Of a DNA stretch of 64,000 nt, positions 62,795 to 64,000 are shown in pieces. Where the stretch lies: contig NZ_CP134494.1 in assembly GCF_031759225.1 (NCBI RefSeq), positions 4,462,501-4,526,500 of the forward strand, read 5' to 3'. Within the stretch, counting starts at the first letter, position 1; the number at the start of each line of letters is the position of its first letter. The notes beneath the pieces are model-generated. The model was not told the origin of the DNA. It saw only the letters and a list, made by a program, of their open reading frames with translations, and did not search any database. This stretch comes from Mesobacillus jeotgali. GTDB lineage: Bacteria; Bacillota; Bacilli; Bacillales; Cytobacillaceae. Both the position numbers and the translations under genes were made by a program.

Positions 62795-63820
62795 ATGGCA
62801 GTCACAATCAAAGATGTAGCGAAGGCAGCCGGTGTGTCACCATCTACCGTTTCCAGGGTGATTGCGGATCACCCTCATATCAATGAAGGAACGAAGAAGC
62901 GTGTACGGAAGGTGATGGAGAAACTCGGGTACCACCCGAACTTCCAAGCACGAAGCCTGGTGGTAAGGAGTACTGAGACAATCGGTATCGTTATGCCAAA
63001 TTCGGCTACCCAGGCATTGCAAAATCCGTTTTTCCCCGAGGTCATCAGGGGCATCAGCATGAAAGCCCATGAACATCAATTCGGGGTTTATTTAACGACG
63101 GGCATCACGGACGAGGAAATCTTCCAGCAGGTTGTCTCGATGGTGCAGGGCGGCAGGGTTGATGGCATCATCCTCCTGTATTCGAAAACGGATGACAAGA
63201 TCATGAACTACTTGCTGGAGCATAAGTTTCCGTTTACGGTCATCGGCCGTCCAAATATGAACGCTGAGCGGATTACCTATGTCGACAATGACAATATTTA
63301 CATCACAAAACAGGTTACTGATTATCTAATCAAGCTCGGCCATCAAAAAATAGCCTTTATCGGTTTCAATCTCGAGCACGTTTTTACAATTGACCGGCTG
63401 GAGGGGTATAAGCAAGCCCTCCATGAAGCTGACATCCAATATGACGAAAAGTATGTAATCCATGAGCAGTGCTTAAAATCAGAAGGAAAAGAAGGCATCA
63501 CAAGGTTCCTTTCCTCTCATGAGCCGCCTACTGCGCTCGTAGTGGCAGATGATTTTACCGCCATCGAGCTGATGAGTTATTCGGAGGAATTGAATATCAA
63601 GGTGCCAGAAGAAATCTCCATTGTCAGCTTCAATGATGTACCACTTGCGGAACATATGAAGCCGCAGCTGACTTCTGTTAACATCGACATCTTCCAGTTA
63701 GGATTCGAAGCGGCTAACTGTTTAATAGAAATCATCAAAAATCCGGACGCCTTGCCAAAAAGGGTCACAATCCCTGCAAGGATGATTGAACGGAAATCAT
63801 GCAGTCCCATTCATAAGTAA
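62795..63820 (+). CDS. LacI-family transcriptional regulator
   Basis: A 341-residue sugar-responsive repressor with the N-terminal LacI helix-turn-helix and hinge (MAVTIKDVAKAAGVSPSTVSRVIADHPHINEGTKKRVRKVMEKLGYHPN) and a two-lobed sugar-binding domain. It is most like MalR/CcpA-type regulators of maltodextrin genes. ATG 62795 follows GGAGAGACGACCA. Being in the importer operon, it probably controls it through the TGCAA.CG sites at 59431 and 59579. The effector is presumably the imported sugar or a product of the glucosidase. Confidence 0.92.
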   Translation: MAVTIKDVAKAAGVSPSTVSRVIADHPHINEGTKKRVRKVMEKLGYHPNFQARSLVVRSTETIGIVMPNSATQALQNPFFPEVIRGISMKAHEHQFGVYLTTGITDEEIFQQVVSMVQGGRVDGIILLYSKTDDKIMNYLLEHKFPFTVIGRPNMNAERITYVDNDNIYITKQVTDYLIKLGHQKIAFIGFNLEHVFTIDRLEGYKQALHEADIQYDEKYVIHEQCLKSEGKEGITRFLSSHEPPTALVVADDFTAIELMSYSEELNIKVPEEISIVSFNDVPLAEHMKPQLTSVNIDIFQLGFEAANCLIEIIKNPDALPKRVTIPARMIERKSCSPIHK

Positions 63821-63850
63821 GTGCGGCGCAAAAAGTCTAAACTAAGATAA

Positions 63851-64000
<150 letters not shown>

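Overview
This window comes from a low- to mid-GC, endospore-forming Firmicute of the family Bacillaceae (Mesobacillus/Neobacillus/Bacillus-like). The assignment rests on many recognisable Bacillus subtilis orthologues in the B. subtilis order: pyrG-rpoE-acdA-fadF(ywjF)-clsB(ywjE)-uvsE, ywiB-argS, speE-speB-pbpG-ywhD-ywhC-ywhB-ywgA-ywfO-rsfA-lipL-pta-hemQ-gerQ-ywdK-ywdI-ung-pdxK. It also rests on sporulation genes (rsfA, gerQ, pbpG), strong AGGAGG-type ribosome binding sites and SigA/SigB/CcpA-type sites. No rRNA or tRNA gene or CRISPR array was seen, and the only intact mobile element is one IS3-family insertion.

Layout. 1-2.3 kb: pyrG (3' end cut off by the window edge) with a CTP-sensing leader attenuator, rpoE, and a small membrane protein. 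2.6-13.8 kb: a leftward acyl-CoA block (fused isobutyryl-CoA mutase, TetR regulator, two acyl-CoA dehydrogenases, hydroxyacyl-CoA dehydrogenase, thiolase, and the membrane Fe-S protein FadF that probably passes electrons to menaquinone). 14-18.9 kb: cardiolipin synthase, UV endonuclease, argS. 19-24.9 kb: short-chain fatty acid carrier, polyamine genes speE-speB, sporulation PBP. 25-34.4 kb: conserved Bacillus genes including lipL, pta, hemQ, gerQ. 34.4-36.1 kb: the IS3-family element, sitting in the loop of the gerQ terminator. 36-38.2 kb: ywdK, ywdI, ung, stress protein. 38.3-50.7 kb: an 11-gene leftward cluster for a membrane-bound, Tat-exported formate dehydrogenase (fdnGHI-like), its maturation factors (fdhD, fdhE) and molybdenum cofactor genes (mobA, moeA, moeA-PBP fusion, moaE, moaD, moeB). 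The catalytic subunit has an in-frame UGA followed by a textbook bacterial SECIS hairpin, so it is a selenoprotein and not a broken gene. 51-59 kb: pdxK, yojF-bshB2 (bacillithiol), a TetR-controlled ABC exporter, a secreted sugar-dehydrogenase-like lipoprotein, a HAD phosphatase. 59.6-64 kb: an alpha-glucoside-type ABC uptake operon with a LacI regulator and the start of a GH13 glucosidase.

The most unusual signal is non-coding. At least eight gene 3' flanks carry short tandem arrays whose sequences differ from locus to locus but whose periods fall at 51-53 bp (about five helical turns) or 20-21 bp (about two turns). Several have inverted half-sites alternating inside each unit. They lie directly after stop codons or between convergent genes; I found none in a divergent promoter region. 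Two loci 11.7 kb apart share the same unit. Dispersed 120-bp and 136-bp palindromic elements are also present. All coordinates and motif matches were read by eye; no database search was run.
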